From Sphingomonas qomolangmaensis (lineage in GTDB: Bacteria > Pseudomonadota > Alphaproteobacteria > Sphingomonadales > Sphingomonadaceae): a stretch of 64,000 bases of DNA. This document shows positions 1-8,692 of this stretch, piece after piece. Position numbers and translations under genes: made by a program. Position 1 is the stretch's first letter; the number at the start of each line of letters is the position of its first letter. The notes under the pieces are model-generated. The model was not told the origin of the DNA. It saw only the letters and a program-made list of their open reading frames with translations, and ran no database searches. The stretch is taken from the NCBI RefSeq assembly GCF_024496245.1, contig NZ_CP101740.1, positions 1,611,501 through 1,675,500 of the forward strand. Direction: 5' to 3'.

Positions 1-2094
1 GACATCGCGGCGCGTTTCGAACGCGCGGACGCCAACCTCTACCGGCTGCTCAACATGGAGGCCACCAACCCCGGCGAGAATTCCATCGAAGCCCGAGCCG
101 ACGAGATCAGAGCCGCGGTCGCGGGCGTCCGGCGCGATCTCGAGGCCTTCCGCAAGACCGAGGCGGGCGTGGAACATCGCGCCCGCATCGCCACCGCGCT
201 GCGCGAGGTCGATGAATATGCCCAGGCGGTGGATGTCGTCACGTCGATGCTCGGCGTCGACTTCGCCAGCGCCGCCGCGATGCTCGAGCCGTTTCGCGAA
301 CATGCCGACAAGGTCACGTCCAACATCAACCTCGTCGCGAGCAGCGTAATCGCGGCTTCGAACCGGCGCGCCGAGGCGGTCGGCGCCCATGTCGCCACGA
401 CGACGATGATCTTCTCGGTACTGGCGCTGCTAGTGGTGCCCGCGATCGCTCTCGTTACCTGGATCGTCGGCCGCGCAACGGTGCGCTCGATCCGCCAGAT
501 CGCCAACGCAACGACCCGCCTCGCCGCCGCCGATTACGATCTCGATATCGCTGCGCTGGGGCGCAAAGACGAGCTGGGCGCGGTCGTGGTCGCGCTCGAA
601 ACCTTCCGCCGGCAGGCAATCGAAACCAAACGCCTCGCGGAAATCGAGGAAAACAGCCGCTGGCTGCAGCTGGCCAAGACCGCGGCGGAAAGCGCCAGCG
701 CGGCGAAGAGCGCTTTTCTCGCCAATATGAGCCACGAGCTGCGCACCCCGCTCAACGCCGTACTGGGCTATGCCCAGCTCCTTCGCCGCGATTCCAGCCT
801 GAACGAGCGGCAGGGCAGCGCCGTCCGTACCATCCATCAGAGCGGCATGCATTTGCTGACGCTGATCACCGATATCCTCGACCTGTCGAAAATCGAGGCG
901 GGCAAGTTCGATCTCGACCCCGTCGCGTTCAATCTCCCGACCGCCTTGCGCGACGTCGGCGACATCATCCGGGTGCGCAGCGAGGAGAAAGCGCTCGCGT
1001 TCGTCTCGGAAATCCCCTCGGCCTTGCCGGCTTATGTCCTCGCCGACCAGAAACGGCTGCGCCAGGTGCTGCTCAATCTGATCGGCAATGCGGTCAAGTT
1101 CACCGACAGCGGCCAGGTCGGCCTGCACGTCATCGTCGAGGAGCAGACCGAAACCGAGGCCCGGATCCGGTTCGAGGTCCGCGACAGCGGCGTGGGCATT
1201 GCCCCCCAGCAGCTGGATGCGATCTTCCACCCATTCGAGCAGGTGGGCGAAATCGAACGCCGCGGCGGCGGAACCGGGCTGGGCCTGAGCATCAGCCGCA
1301 AGCTCGTCGAACTGATGGGCGGCACGATCCAGGTGCAAAGCGCGCTCGGCGTCGGCAGTTGCTTCTCGTTCGCCCTGACGATGCCGCTCGCCCGCGGCCA
1401 GGCCGCCGAAACCGCGCCGCGGATCGCGGTGAAGGGCTTTCGCGGCCCGCCGCGCAGCGTGCTCGTCGTCGACGATATTCCCGAAAACCGCGCGATGCTG
1501 AGCGACGGCTTGCGCGGACTGGGGTTCGAGGTTCGCGAAGCGGCCAACGGACAGGAGGCACTCGATCGGGTCTCCGCCGCGGTTCCCGACCTGGTCCTGA
1601 TGGATGTGCGCATGCCGGTGATGGACGGCCTGGAAGCGACCAGGCGCCTCCGCGTCATCGCCGGGCTCGCCGCCTTGCCGGTCATCGCGGTATCGGCCGG
1701 CGTGTCTGTGGAAGAACGGACGCGCAGCCTCGACGCCGGGGCGAATGCCTTTCTGACCAAACCGGTCGATTTCGACGAGCTCGTCTCGACGATCACGTTG
1801 CATCTGCCGATCGACTGGGTGATCGAGGAAAGGGACCAGCCCGGCGATGCCGATGCCGAAGGCGGCGACGGCATGACCCTGGAGGCGATACCGCCCCAGG
1901 CGGAGATGGAAGCCCTGCACCGCCTGGCGCTGGCCGGCGACATGCGCGGGCTTCGCGCGCAGGCCGAACGACTGGGCGACGATTACCGCGCCTTTGCCGA
2001 TCGGCTGCAGACGCTGGCGCGCGCCTATCAGTCGAGTGCCATTCTCAACCTCATCGAACGCAACATGGATAGAAAGCAGGTCGAACTGTCATGA
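1..2094 (+). CDS. Hybrid sensor histidine kinase/response regulator, 5' partial
   Basis: The reading frame is open from base 1, so the N-terminus lies outside the window; the first ATG at 55 is internal. Counting from that Met, a membrane segment lies near residues 120-145, followed by a HAMP-like linker, a HisKA domain with the phospho-acceptor His in NMSHELRTPLN (about residue 227), a HATPase domain with N-box LLNLIGNAVKFTD, DSGVGI and GGGTGLGLSI, then a receiver domain with phospho-acceptor Asp in LVLMDVRMP (about residue 517) and a conserved KP. A tail of about 90 residues after the receiver has no recognisable HPt histidine. The input domain is not visible. The stop overlaps the start of the next gene by 4 bases, so this kinase probably signals to the REC-GGDEF-EAL protein downstream. 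Confidence 0.93.
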   Translation, partial: DIAARFERADANLYRLLNMEATNPGENSIEARADEIRAAVAGVRRDLEAFRKTEAGVEHRARIATALREVDEYAQAVDVVTSMLGVDFASAAAMLEPFREHADKVTSNINLVASSVIAASNRRAEAVGAHVATTTMIFSVLALLVVPAIALVTWIVGRATVRSIRQIANATTRLAAADYDLDIAALGRKDELGAVVVALETFRRQAIETKRLAEIEENSRWLQLAKTAAESASAAKSAFLANMSHELRTPLNAVLGYAQLLRRDSSLNERQGSAVRTIHQSGMHLLTLITDILDLSKIEAGKFDLDPVAFNLPTALRDVGDIIRVRSEEKALAFVSEIPSALPAYVLADQKRLRQVLLNLIGNAVKFTDSGQVGLHVIVEEQTETEARIRFEVRDSGVGIAPQQLDAIFHPFEQVGEIERRGGGTGLGLSISRKLVELMGGTIQVQSALGVGSCFSFALTMPLARGQAAETAPRIAVKGFRGPPRSVLVVDDIPENRAMLSDGLRGLGFEVREAANGQEALDRVSAAVPDLVLMDVRMPVMDGLEATRRLRVIAGLAALPVIAVSAGVSVEERTRSLDAGANAFLTKPVDFDELVSTITLHLPIDWVIEERDQPGDADAEGGDGMTLEAIPPQAEMEALHRLALAGDMRGLRAQAERLGDDYRAFADRLQTLARAYQSSAILNLIERNMDRKQVELS

Positions 2095-4307
2095 ACGCCC
2101 TTTCATCGATCGACGTCGTTGCGCAAACGGTCCTCATCGTCGACGACAATCCCGTAAATCTGGGAGTCCTGGTCGAGCATCTCGAAGATCAGGGCTATCG
2201 CGTCGCGGTGGCCCAGGGCGGCGAGGAGGCGTTGAAACGCGCCGAATTCGTGCAACCCGATCTGATCCTACTCGATGTGATGATGCCCGGTATCGACGGC
2301 TTCGAAGTGTGCCGCCGCCTCAAGGCGAACCCCGCCACCCAGGCGATTCCGGTGATCTTCATGACCGCGCTGGCCGATATCCACGACAAGGTCACGGCGT
2401 TTGCTGCGGGTGGCGTCGATTATGTCAGCAAGCCGTTCCAGATCGAGGAACTGGCCGCGCGGGTGGAGACGCACCTGGCGCTGCGTGCCATCCAACGGCG
2501 GATCAGCCTGCAGAACGTCGCGCTGCGCGAGGAAGTCGCTGCCCGGCGCCAGGCGGAGACGGCGCTCCAGGCGTCCGAAGCACGCTATCGCCGGCTCTTC
2601 GAGACCGCGATCGACGGCACGTTGCTGCTCGATTGGGAGACCGGCGAGGTAACCGACGTCAATCCCGCGCTCATCGATATGTTGAGCTTCCACCGTGCCC
2701 AACTGGTCGGGCGCAAGCTATGGGAACTCGAATCGTTCGGCGACGTGCCGGAGTGCCAAACCATCCTGTCCGAGCAGCACCAGCGCGACCGCTTCCACGC
2801 CAAGCATTGGGTCCTCAAACGGGGCGACGGTTCGGCGATCGACGTCGAGATCGTCGGCGGCCATTACGAGGCCGAGGGTGCGCATGTGATCCAGTGCAAC
2901 ATCCGCAACATCACCGAGCGCAAACAGGCCGAGGCGCGCATCCGCTACATGGCGCTGCATGACGGGCTGACCGGCCTGCCCAACCGGACGCTGCTCGAGG
3001 ATCGCCTGGGGCACGACATCGCCAACGCCCGGCGCAACGGCGACCACATGGCGGTGCTGATGCTCGATCTCGACCGCTTCAAGCACGTCAACGATTCGCT
3101 CGGCCACTATGTCGGCGACCTGTTGCTCGAGGAAGTGGCGATGCGTCTGCGCGGCTGTCTGCGCGAGGGCGACACCGCGGCGCGCCTGGGCGGCGACGAG
3201 TTCGTCCTGGTACTGCCCGGCATTGTCGAGGACGAGACCGCGGAGTCGGCGGCGCGGCGCATACTGCTCACGCTGGGCGAGCCCTTCCTGATCGAGGAGC
3301 ACCAGATCCGCATCGGGGGCAGCGTCGGCATCGGGCTCTATCCCAAGGACGGCGAAGATGCCGAAGCCTTGCTGCGTGCGGCCGATGCGGCGATGTACGC
3401 CGCCAAGCGCAAGGGGCGCGGCACCTGCCACTTCTTCACCCCCGAACTCAACGAGGCGACAAGCCAGCGCCACAATCTCATCCGCGACCTCCAGCAGGCG
3501 GGCGCACAACACCAGTTCATCCTGCATTATCAGCCGCAGGTGACGATCGAGAACGGAAAAATCGCTGGCCTCGAGACGCTGCTGCGGTGGTGCCACCCGA
3601 CCGAGGGTATGATCTCGCCCTCGGTATTCGTCCCGCTGCTGGAGGAACTGGAGCTTATCGAGGAAGTCGGTGCATGGGCGCTGCGCACCGCATGCCTTCA
3701 GAACGCCCGGTGGCAGCAAGAAGGGCTGCCGCCGATGCGCATTGCGGTGAATCTTTCGGCGCAACAATTCTACCGAGGCGATATCGTGCGCGCCGTCAGC
3801 GAGGCGCTAGAGGAGTCCGGGCTTGCGTCCCGCTGGCTAGAACTCGAGCTGACCGAAAGTCTGATGCTCGACGACAGCGACGAGACCTTGAGCGTCCTGG
3901 CCGAGCTCAAGAAGTTGGGCGTCGGCCTGTCGCTCGACGATTTCGGCACCGGCTGGTCATCACTCTCGCATCTACGGCGATTTCCCCTCGATCGGATCAA
4001 GATCAACCGATCGTTCGTGCGCGACGTTGCAATCCATCCCGATGCTGCCGCCGTGGTGGAAAGCATCCTCCGACTTGCTCAGAGCCTGGGAATGGATTGC
4101 ATTGCCGAAGGAGTCGAGAACCTCGCGCAGTTTGAGTATTTGCAGCAACATCTATGCGCAGAGAGCCAGGGGTTTCTATTCAGCAAGCCCATTCCTGCGG
4201 ATCAGGTTTCCGTTCTCCTGGACCCGTCTCGCCATCTGATAGAGACCGCGGCCGATCGCAAGCCGTCCTTTACCACCCCAAACGAGCAACAGCTCCCGGC
4301 AAGATAG
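2091..4307 (+). CDS. Response regulator with PAS, GGDEF and EAL domains
   Basis: A 738-residue cytoplasmic protein. The N-terminal receiver (residues about 10-130) has the Asp in LILLDVMMPG and the Lys in VSKPF. A PAS domain follows (about 165-285), then a diguanylate cyclase domain with intact GGDEF (RLGGDEFVLVLPG) and an EAL phosphodiesterase domain. In the EAL domain the signature is ETL instead of EAL, DDFGTG is intact, and KIN replaces KID. It could therefore make and/or degrade cyclic di-GMP under control of receiver phosphorylation. The ATG overlaps the TGA of the upstream hybrid kinase (ATGA), which implies translational coupling and a cognate pair. Which activity dominates cannot be told from sequence. 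Confidence 0.93.
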   Translation: MNALSSIDVVAQTVLIVDDNPVNLGVLVEHLEDQGYRVAVAQGGEEALKRAEFVQPDLILLDVMMPGIDGFEVCRRLKANPATQAIPVIFMTALADIHDKVTAFAAGGVDYVSKPFQIEELAARVETHLALRAIQRRISLQNVALREEVAARRQAETALQASEARYRRLFETAIDGTLLLDWETGEVTDVNPALIDMLSFHRAQLVGRKLWELESFGDVPECQTILSEQHQRDRFHAKHWVLKRGDGSAIDVEIVGGHYEAEGAHVIQCNIRNITERKQAEARIRYMALHDGLTGLPNRTLLEDRLGHDIANARRNGDHMAVLMLDLDRFKHVNDSLGHYVGDLLLEEVAMRLRGCLREGDTAARLGGDEFVLVLPGIVEDETAESAARRILLTLGEPFLIEEHQIRIGGSVGIGLYPKDGEDAEALLRAADAAMYAAKRKGRGTCHFFTPELNEATSQRHNLIRDLQQAGAQHQFILHYQPQVTIENGKIAGLETLLRWCHPTEGMISPSVFVPLLEELELIEEVGAWALRTACLQNARWQQEGLPPMRIAVNLSAQQFYRGDIVRAVSEALEESGLASRWLELELTESLMLDDSDETLSVLAELKKLGVGLSLDDFGTGWSSLSHLRRFPLDRIKINRSFVRDVAIHPDAAAVVESILRLAQSLGMDCIAEGVENLAQFEYLQQHLCAESQGFLFSKPIPADQVSVLLDPSRHLIETAADRKPSFTTPNEQQLPAR

Positions 4308-4600
4308 CCAGTCCAGTCCGACGAGCTTTCCCATCTGCGATCGAGAACCGGGATTCCGGTTCACCGACAACAGACGGAGATGTCGGTGCTGCCGGTCTGA
4401 TGCGAGCAGCTTTCGGGCGACGAGTTGAAGTGGCCAAATCGGCTGATCGGCTTGTCCGGGCGGGACATTCTAGCCCCCCACCCGCTCATGGTTACCAGCC
4501 GGCGCACTTGGCCTGACAGAGCCCTTCCAAGCGATAGCGACCGACGGCGAGTAAGTATAACCCCCGATGCGCATACCCCCCGGTCCCGCTAGTTGGCGTA
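4308..4600. other. Intergenic, no gene seen
   Basis: Spacer of 293 bases between the c-di-GMP protein and nnrS. I see no FNR-type TTGAT-N4-ATCAA box, no hairpin with a T-run and no convincing ORF. Confidence 0.4.
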
Positions 4601-5818
4601 ATGAGCAGTCGAGCAGGCATAGCCACCATCACGAAGCGCAAAAATCGCAGTCAGCGGTTTCCCCCAATCCTGCAGGGCGGGTTTCGGCCCTTTTTCCTTG
4701 GCGGGGCGGTATGGGCGCTTGTCGTAGTCGTCCTCTGGGTCAGCGTGCTCACCAGTGGCGCGAAGCTGGCGACCATGTTCGATCCGCTGGTTTGGCACCG
4801 TCACGAGATGTTGTTCGGCTATCTTGGCGCCGTCATCGCGGGGTTCTTGTTGACCGCCATTCCTAACTGGACGGGCCGACCCCCCATCACGGGTTGGCGG
4901 CTAGCGATGCTCGTTGGCCTGTGGCTTGTGGCGCGGCTTGCCGTTTTGTTTTCGTTGCTTGTGGGAGCCGGTGTTGCTGCGGTGTTCGACGTCGGCTTCG
5001 TGCTGGTGCTCGCTGCGGTCTGCGCCAGAGAGATCATAGCTGCCAAGAACCGCAACTTTCCGATCGTTTTGATCGTCCTCCTGCTCGCCGTCGCTAATGG
5101 CCTCGACCATGCCGACGCATTTGGCTTGGTTCAGCTATCCGGGTCCGGCTGGCGAGCAGGCTTTACGCTGATCGTGATGCTGATTGCCGTGATCGGCGGG
5201 CGTATCATCCCGACGTTCACACGAAACTGGCTTGTGAAGCACCGACCGACCGCAGCCTCGCCAGCCCCGCCTGATCGGTTCGACAGCGTCTGCCTTGCCA
5301 TCACTGCTATTTCACTGGCGGGTTGGGTTGCTGCCTTCGATCCGCTCGCGGTCGGAGCTTCTCTTGTTGCTGCCGGCGGATTTCAGGCAGTGCGGCTGAG
5401 CCGTTGGTGCGGCAACAAGACGCTACGCGAACCGCTCGTTCTATGTCTTCACATCGCTTATGCATGGCTGCCGATCGGCCTCCTTCTTATGGGAACAAGC
5501 ATGCTGCACCCTGGCGTGCCGCTAACCTCGGCACTGCATGCGCTCTCTGCGGGCGCGATGGCGTCGATGACGTTAGCAGTGATGATCCGCGCCACGCTGG
5601 GCCATACTGGCCGGGCGCTGCGTGCGGACGGCTCGACCGTCGCAATCTTCGTACTGGTTACGGTGGGAGCGGCAGTGCGGGTAGCGGCACCGGTATTGCC
5701 GTTCGACTACAATCGCACGGTTGGACTGGCGGGGTTCCTGTGGGGCGGCGCATTCCTCCTCTTCGCGGTCGCTTATGGGCCCAAGCTTTTGGGGAATAGC
5801 TTGAAACCTCAGACCTGA
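4601..5818 (+). CDS. nnrS: NnrS family haem-copper membrane protein
   Basis: A 405-residue integral membrane protein with about twelve hydrophobic segments. Family features are RPFFLGG near the N-terminus, WHRHEMLFGY followed by GFLLTAIPNWTG, and GGRIIPTFTRNW in the middle, with conserved His residues that bind metal or haem. NnrS proteins are linked to nitric oxide tolerance in denitrifying and NO-exposed bacteria. It converges on the cco operon, an arrangement that fits joint use under low oxygen or NO stress. ATG at 4601 is taken as the start; in-frame starts slightly downstream cannot be excluded. Confidence 0.88.
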   Translation: MSSRAGIATITKRKNRSQRFPPILQGGFRPFFLGGAVWALVVVVLWVSVLTSGAKLATMFDPLVWHRHEMLFGYLGAVIAGFLLTAIPNWTGRPPITGWRLAMLVGLWLVARLAVLFSLLVGAGVAAVFDVGFVLVLAAVCAREIIAAKNRNFPIVLIVLLLAVANGLDHADAFGLVQLSGSGWRAGFTLIVMLIAVIGGRIIPTFTRNWLVKHRPTAASPAPPDRFDSVCLAITAISLAGWVAAFDPLAVGASLVAAGGFQAVRLSRWCGNKTLREPLVLCLHIAYAWLPIGLLLMGTSMLHPGVPLTSALHALSAGAMASMTLAVMIRATLGHTGRALRADGSTVAIFVLVTVGAAVRVAAPVLPFDYNRTVGLAGFLWGGAFLLFAVAYGPKLLGNSLKPQT

Positions 5819-5859
5819 AGCGCCCGACCGGTGAACTGCCGGCTGCCCATCGACGCGAC

Positions 5860-6099
5860 TTATTCGGGGTCGGCACTGCGCAATGAACGTGGCTGGCTAT
5901 CGATGGTTGGTGAAGCGACTGCTGCGCATACGTCCGCCCTTCCCTCGATGTCTCCCGGCTTCTCGTCGTCGATCAATATCCTCAGCGCCGCGCCATCAAG
6001 ATCATCGAACTGGCCCGACGACGATGCCCAGAAAAACGCCGCCAGCCCCATCAGCCCCAGCAACAGCGCGATCGGGATCAGGATCGCGACGATGTTCAT
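5860..6099 (-). CDS. ccoS: cbb3-type oxidase assembly protein CcoS
   Basis: A 79-residue protein with one N-terminal membrane helix (ILIPIALLLGLMGLAAFFW) followed by the CcoS pattern WASSSGQFDDLDGAALRIL. CcoS is needed for cofactor loading of the cbb3 oxidase. It is the last gene of the cco operon; its ATG overlaps the TGA of ccoI (ATGA at 6096-6099). The C-terminal 35 residues go beyond the usual family length and look unconserved. Confidence 0.88.
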   Translation of the reverse strand: MNIVAILIPIALLLGLMGLAAFFWASSSGQFDDLDGAALRILIDDEKPGDIEGRADVCAAVASPTIDSQPRSLRSADPE

Positions 6100-8237
6100 C
6101 GCGCCGCCGATCGCAGCCGAAGCGCGTTGCCCACCACCAGGATCGATGACCCCGACATCGCCAACGCCGCGACCAACGGTGTGACCAGCCCGGCCATCGC
6201 CAGCGGCACCGCCAGCACATTGTAGCCAATCGCCATCGCGAAATTCTGCTTCACCACCCGCGCGGTCCGCCGCGCCGCCGCGATGGCGATCGGCACCGGC
6301 ATCAGGCGGTCGCCGAAGAAGACGAGGTCGGCGGCCTGCCGCCCGACGTCGGTTGCCGCCGCCGGGGCCATGCCCACGCTCGCGCGCTTGAGCGCCGGGC
6401 CGTCGTTCAGCCCGTCGCCCACCATCAGGACGCGATGGCCCGCCGCCTCGAGCGCGACGACGCGGTCATGCTTCTCCGCCGGCGACATTTGCGCGCGCGC
6501 CGGCAGCCCTAGCTGCTGCGCCAGTGCATCGACCACCGCGTGACCGTCGCCCGACACGAACTGCGCGTCGAGGTGCAGCGCGCGCAGCCGATCGACCGCC
6601 GCCGCCGCGTCGGGGCGGATCGCATCGGTGAACAGGATCGGATGCACCGCACCGTCGCCGATGCGGAACCAGGTGGTCGTGGTCGATTGGTTGGGGTCGG
6701 TCGTCGGCGAAACCCAGGCGGCGCGCCCCAGCCGCGCGGTCACGCCGTCGATCACCCCCTGGACCCCATTGCCGACTTCCTCGCGAAACTGCGTCGCCAG
6801 CGCGGGCGCGACGCCGGCGTCTTCCAGGGTCTGGGCAATCGCCTTTGCCAGCGGATGACGGCTGGTCTGCGCCAGCGCCAGCAATATCCGCCGCGCCTGT
6901 GGGTCGTCTGGGAGGCCCGACACCGGCTCGAGCCGCCCCAACGTCACCGTGCCGGTCTTGTCGAGCAGCACCGTGTCGATCGTCGCGAGCTTTTCGAGCG
7001 CCGCGCCGTCGCGCACCAGCACGCCGCGCCGCATCAGCGCGCCGGCGGCGACCACCTGCGCCACCGGCACTGCGAGGCCGAGCGCGCAGGGACAGGTGAT
7101 GATCAACACCGCCACCGCGATCAACAGCGATTCATGCCAGCCGGCACCCGCGATCATCCATCCCGCCAGGCTCAGCGCCGCCAGCGTGTGGACCGCGGGC
7201 GCGTATAGGCGCGAGGCGCGATCGGCGATGCGGACATAGCGCGACTTGCTTTGCCCCGCCGCCTCCATCAGTCGCGCAATGTCGGCGATGAAGGTGCTGT
7301 CGGCCAGCGCGGTCGCGGTCACCACCAATGGCGAGGTCAGGTTCATCGTGCCCGCCAGCACCTGCCCGCGTGGCTCGACGGGTTCGGGGGCGCTTTCGCC
7401 GGTTACCAGGCTGCGATCGACGTCGCTAACCCCTTGGTCGACGATGCCGTCGACGCCGATGCGTTCGCCCGCGGCGATGAGGATGCGCGCGCCGATGCCG
7501 ACATCGGCGATCGGCATCCGTTCGACCGAGCCATCCTGCGCCATCACCATCACCTGGTCGGGCAGACGGCGCAGCAGCGCCGTCACCCCGTCCTGCGCGC
7601 GTTCGCGCATCACCGTGTCGAGCAACCGCCCCGCCAGCAGAAACGCCACCAGCATCACCGCGCCGTCGAAATAGGCGTGCGCGCCGCCGACGGCGGTTTC
7701 ATACAGGCTCATCGCGCAGGTGACGACGACGCCGATCGTGATCGGCACGTCCATATTGGTCCGCCCGACGCGCACCGCGCGCCACGCACTGACGAAGAAA
7801 GGCCGCCCGGCATAAGCGATCGCGGGCAGCGCGATCAGCGCCGACAGCCAGTGGAACAGCTCGCGCGCCGCACCATCGGCGCCCGACCAGACCGATACCG
7901 ACAACAGCATCACGTTCATCGCCGCGAACGCCGCCACCCCCAGCGCCTTGGCCAGGGCGCGGCTTTCGCGCACCTCTGCCGAGCCTGGCTGCTCAACCAG
8001 CGGATGCGCCGCATAGCCGATCCGCTTGATCGTTTCGATCAGCGCATCGGCATCGATCGCCGGCGCATGCGCGACCGCCAGCCGCTTGGTGGTGAAGTTG
8101 ATCCGCGCCGACGACACCGCCTCGATCCCCAGCAACCCGCGCTCGACCTTGGCGATGCAACCGGCGCAGCTCAGGCCCTCGACGACCAAGGTCGTGGTGC
8201 GGTGATCGGCGGCACGGATCGCGGTGGCCGCGTTCAC
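6096..8237 (-). CDS. ccoI: Copper-translocating P1B-type ATPase CcoI/FixI
   Basis: Encodes 713 residues from a GTG at 8237 that overlaps the ccoH stop (GTGA). An open frame continues upstream but falls inside ccoH. Domains: heavy-metal-associated domain with GLSCAGC (CxxC), membrane helices, an actuator domain with TGES, the transport motif CPC (ITCPCALGLA), phosphorylation motif DKTGTVT and the hinge GDGLNDGPAL. In cbb3 operons this ATPase exports copper from the cytoplasm for assembly of the binuclear centre in CcoN. Confidence 0.95.
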   Translation of the reverse strand: MNAATAIRAADHRTTTLVVEGLSCAGCIAKVERGLLGIEAVSSARINFTTKRLAVAHAPAIDADALIETIKRIGYAAHPLVEQPGSAEVRESRALAKALGVAAFAAMNVMLLSVSVWSGADGAARELFHWLSALIALPAIAYAGRPFFVSAWRAVRVGRTNMDVPITIGVVVTCAMSLYETAVGGAHAYFDGAVMLVAFLLAGRLLDTVMRERAQDGVTALLRRLPDQVMVMAQDGSVERMPIADVGIGARILIAAGERIGVDGIVDQGVSDVDRSLVTGESAPEPVEPRGQVLAGTMNLTSPLVVTATALADSTFIADIARLMEAAGQSKSRYVRIADRASRLYAPAVHTLAALSLAGWMIAGAGWHESLLIAVAVLIITCPCALGLAVPVAQVVAAGALMRRGVLVRDGAALEKLATIDTVLLDKTGTVTLGRLEPVSGLPDDPQARRILLALAQTSRHPLAKAIAQTLEDAGVAPALATQFREEVGNGVQGVIDGVTARLGRAAWVSPTTDPNQSTTTTWFRIGDGAVHPILFTDAIRPDAAAAVDRLRALHLDAQFVSGDGHAVVDALAQQLGLPARAQMSPAEKHDRVVALEAAGHRVLMVGDGLNDGPALKRASVGMAPAAATDVGRQAADLVFFGDRLMPVPIAIAAARRTARVVKQNFAMAIGYNVLAVPLAMAGLVTPLVAALAMSGSSILVVGNALRLRSAAR

Positions 8238-8692
8238 AGCATGATTTCCTGCTTGAACCGCGCCTGGGTTTCGCCGCGCTGGACCGCGATGCGCAGGATC
8301 CATCGTCCGGGCAGCAGCGCGTGGCGCGCGGCATAGCGCCCGTCGCGCCCCGGCGCCAAGGCAAGCCGGGTGGCGGGAACCCGTCCCAGCGGATGTTCGG
8401 CCATCACCACCACCGCCGCACCATCCACCGGCCCGTCCGGCCCGCGCAGATCGACCGCCATCACCCCGCCGGGCTCGCCCGATGCCTCGACGCTCCACCC
8501 CAATCGGGCCTGCGCGCGGGCTTCACCCAGCCAGCCGTTGAACCGCTGGCTGGCGACATAGCTGTTTTCGACCACGACGCCGCCGAAGGTATGGCTCGCC
8601 TGCGTCGCCATGATGACGTTCACGGTGACGACGACGGCGAAGAACGCGACCATGATCGCGGTCATGTGCCAACCGGTAAATGGCTTGGTCAT
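8234..8692 (-). CDS. ccoH: FixH/CcoH family assembly protein
   Basis: A 152-residue single-pass membrane protein: MTKPFTGWHM is followed by the helix AIMVAFFAVVVTVNVIMA and a periplasmic domain with the FixH pattern (ENSYVASQRFNGWL). It helps stabilise the cbb3 complex together with CcoI. Both ends overlap neighbouring genes by 4 bases. Confidence 0.92.
   Translation of the reverse strand: MTKPFTGWHMTAIMVAFFAVVVTVNVIMATQASHTFGGVVVENSYVASQRFNGWLGEARAQARLGWSVEASGEPGGVMAVDLRGPDGPVDGAAVVVMAEHPLGRVPATRLALAPGRDGRYAARHALLPGRWILRIAVQRGETQARFKQEIML

Noticed and set aside
430..1920. Long minus-strand open frame opposite the hybrid kinase
   Set aside because: It mirrors a gene with clear kinase motifs; high GC content keeps antisense frames open. 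No family features.
6096..8498. 800-residue version of CcoI
   Set aside because: The extra N-terminus is translated from ccoH in another frame; the GTG at 8237 precedes the normal CcoI start.
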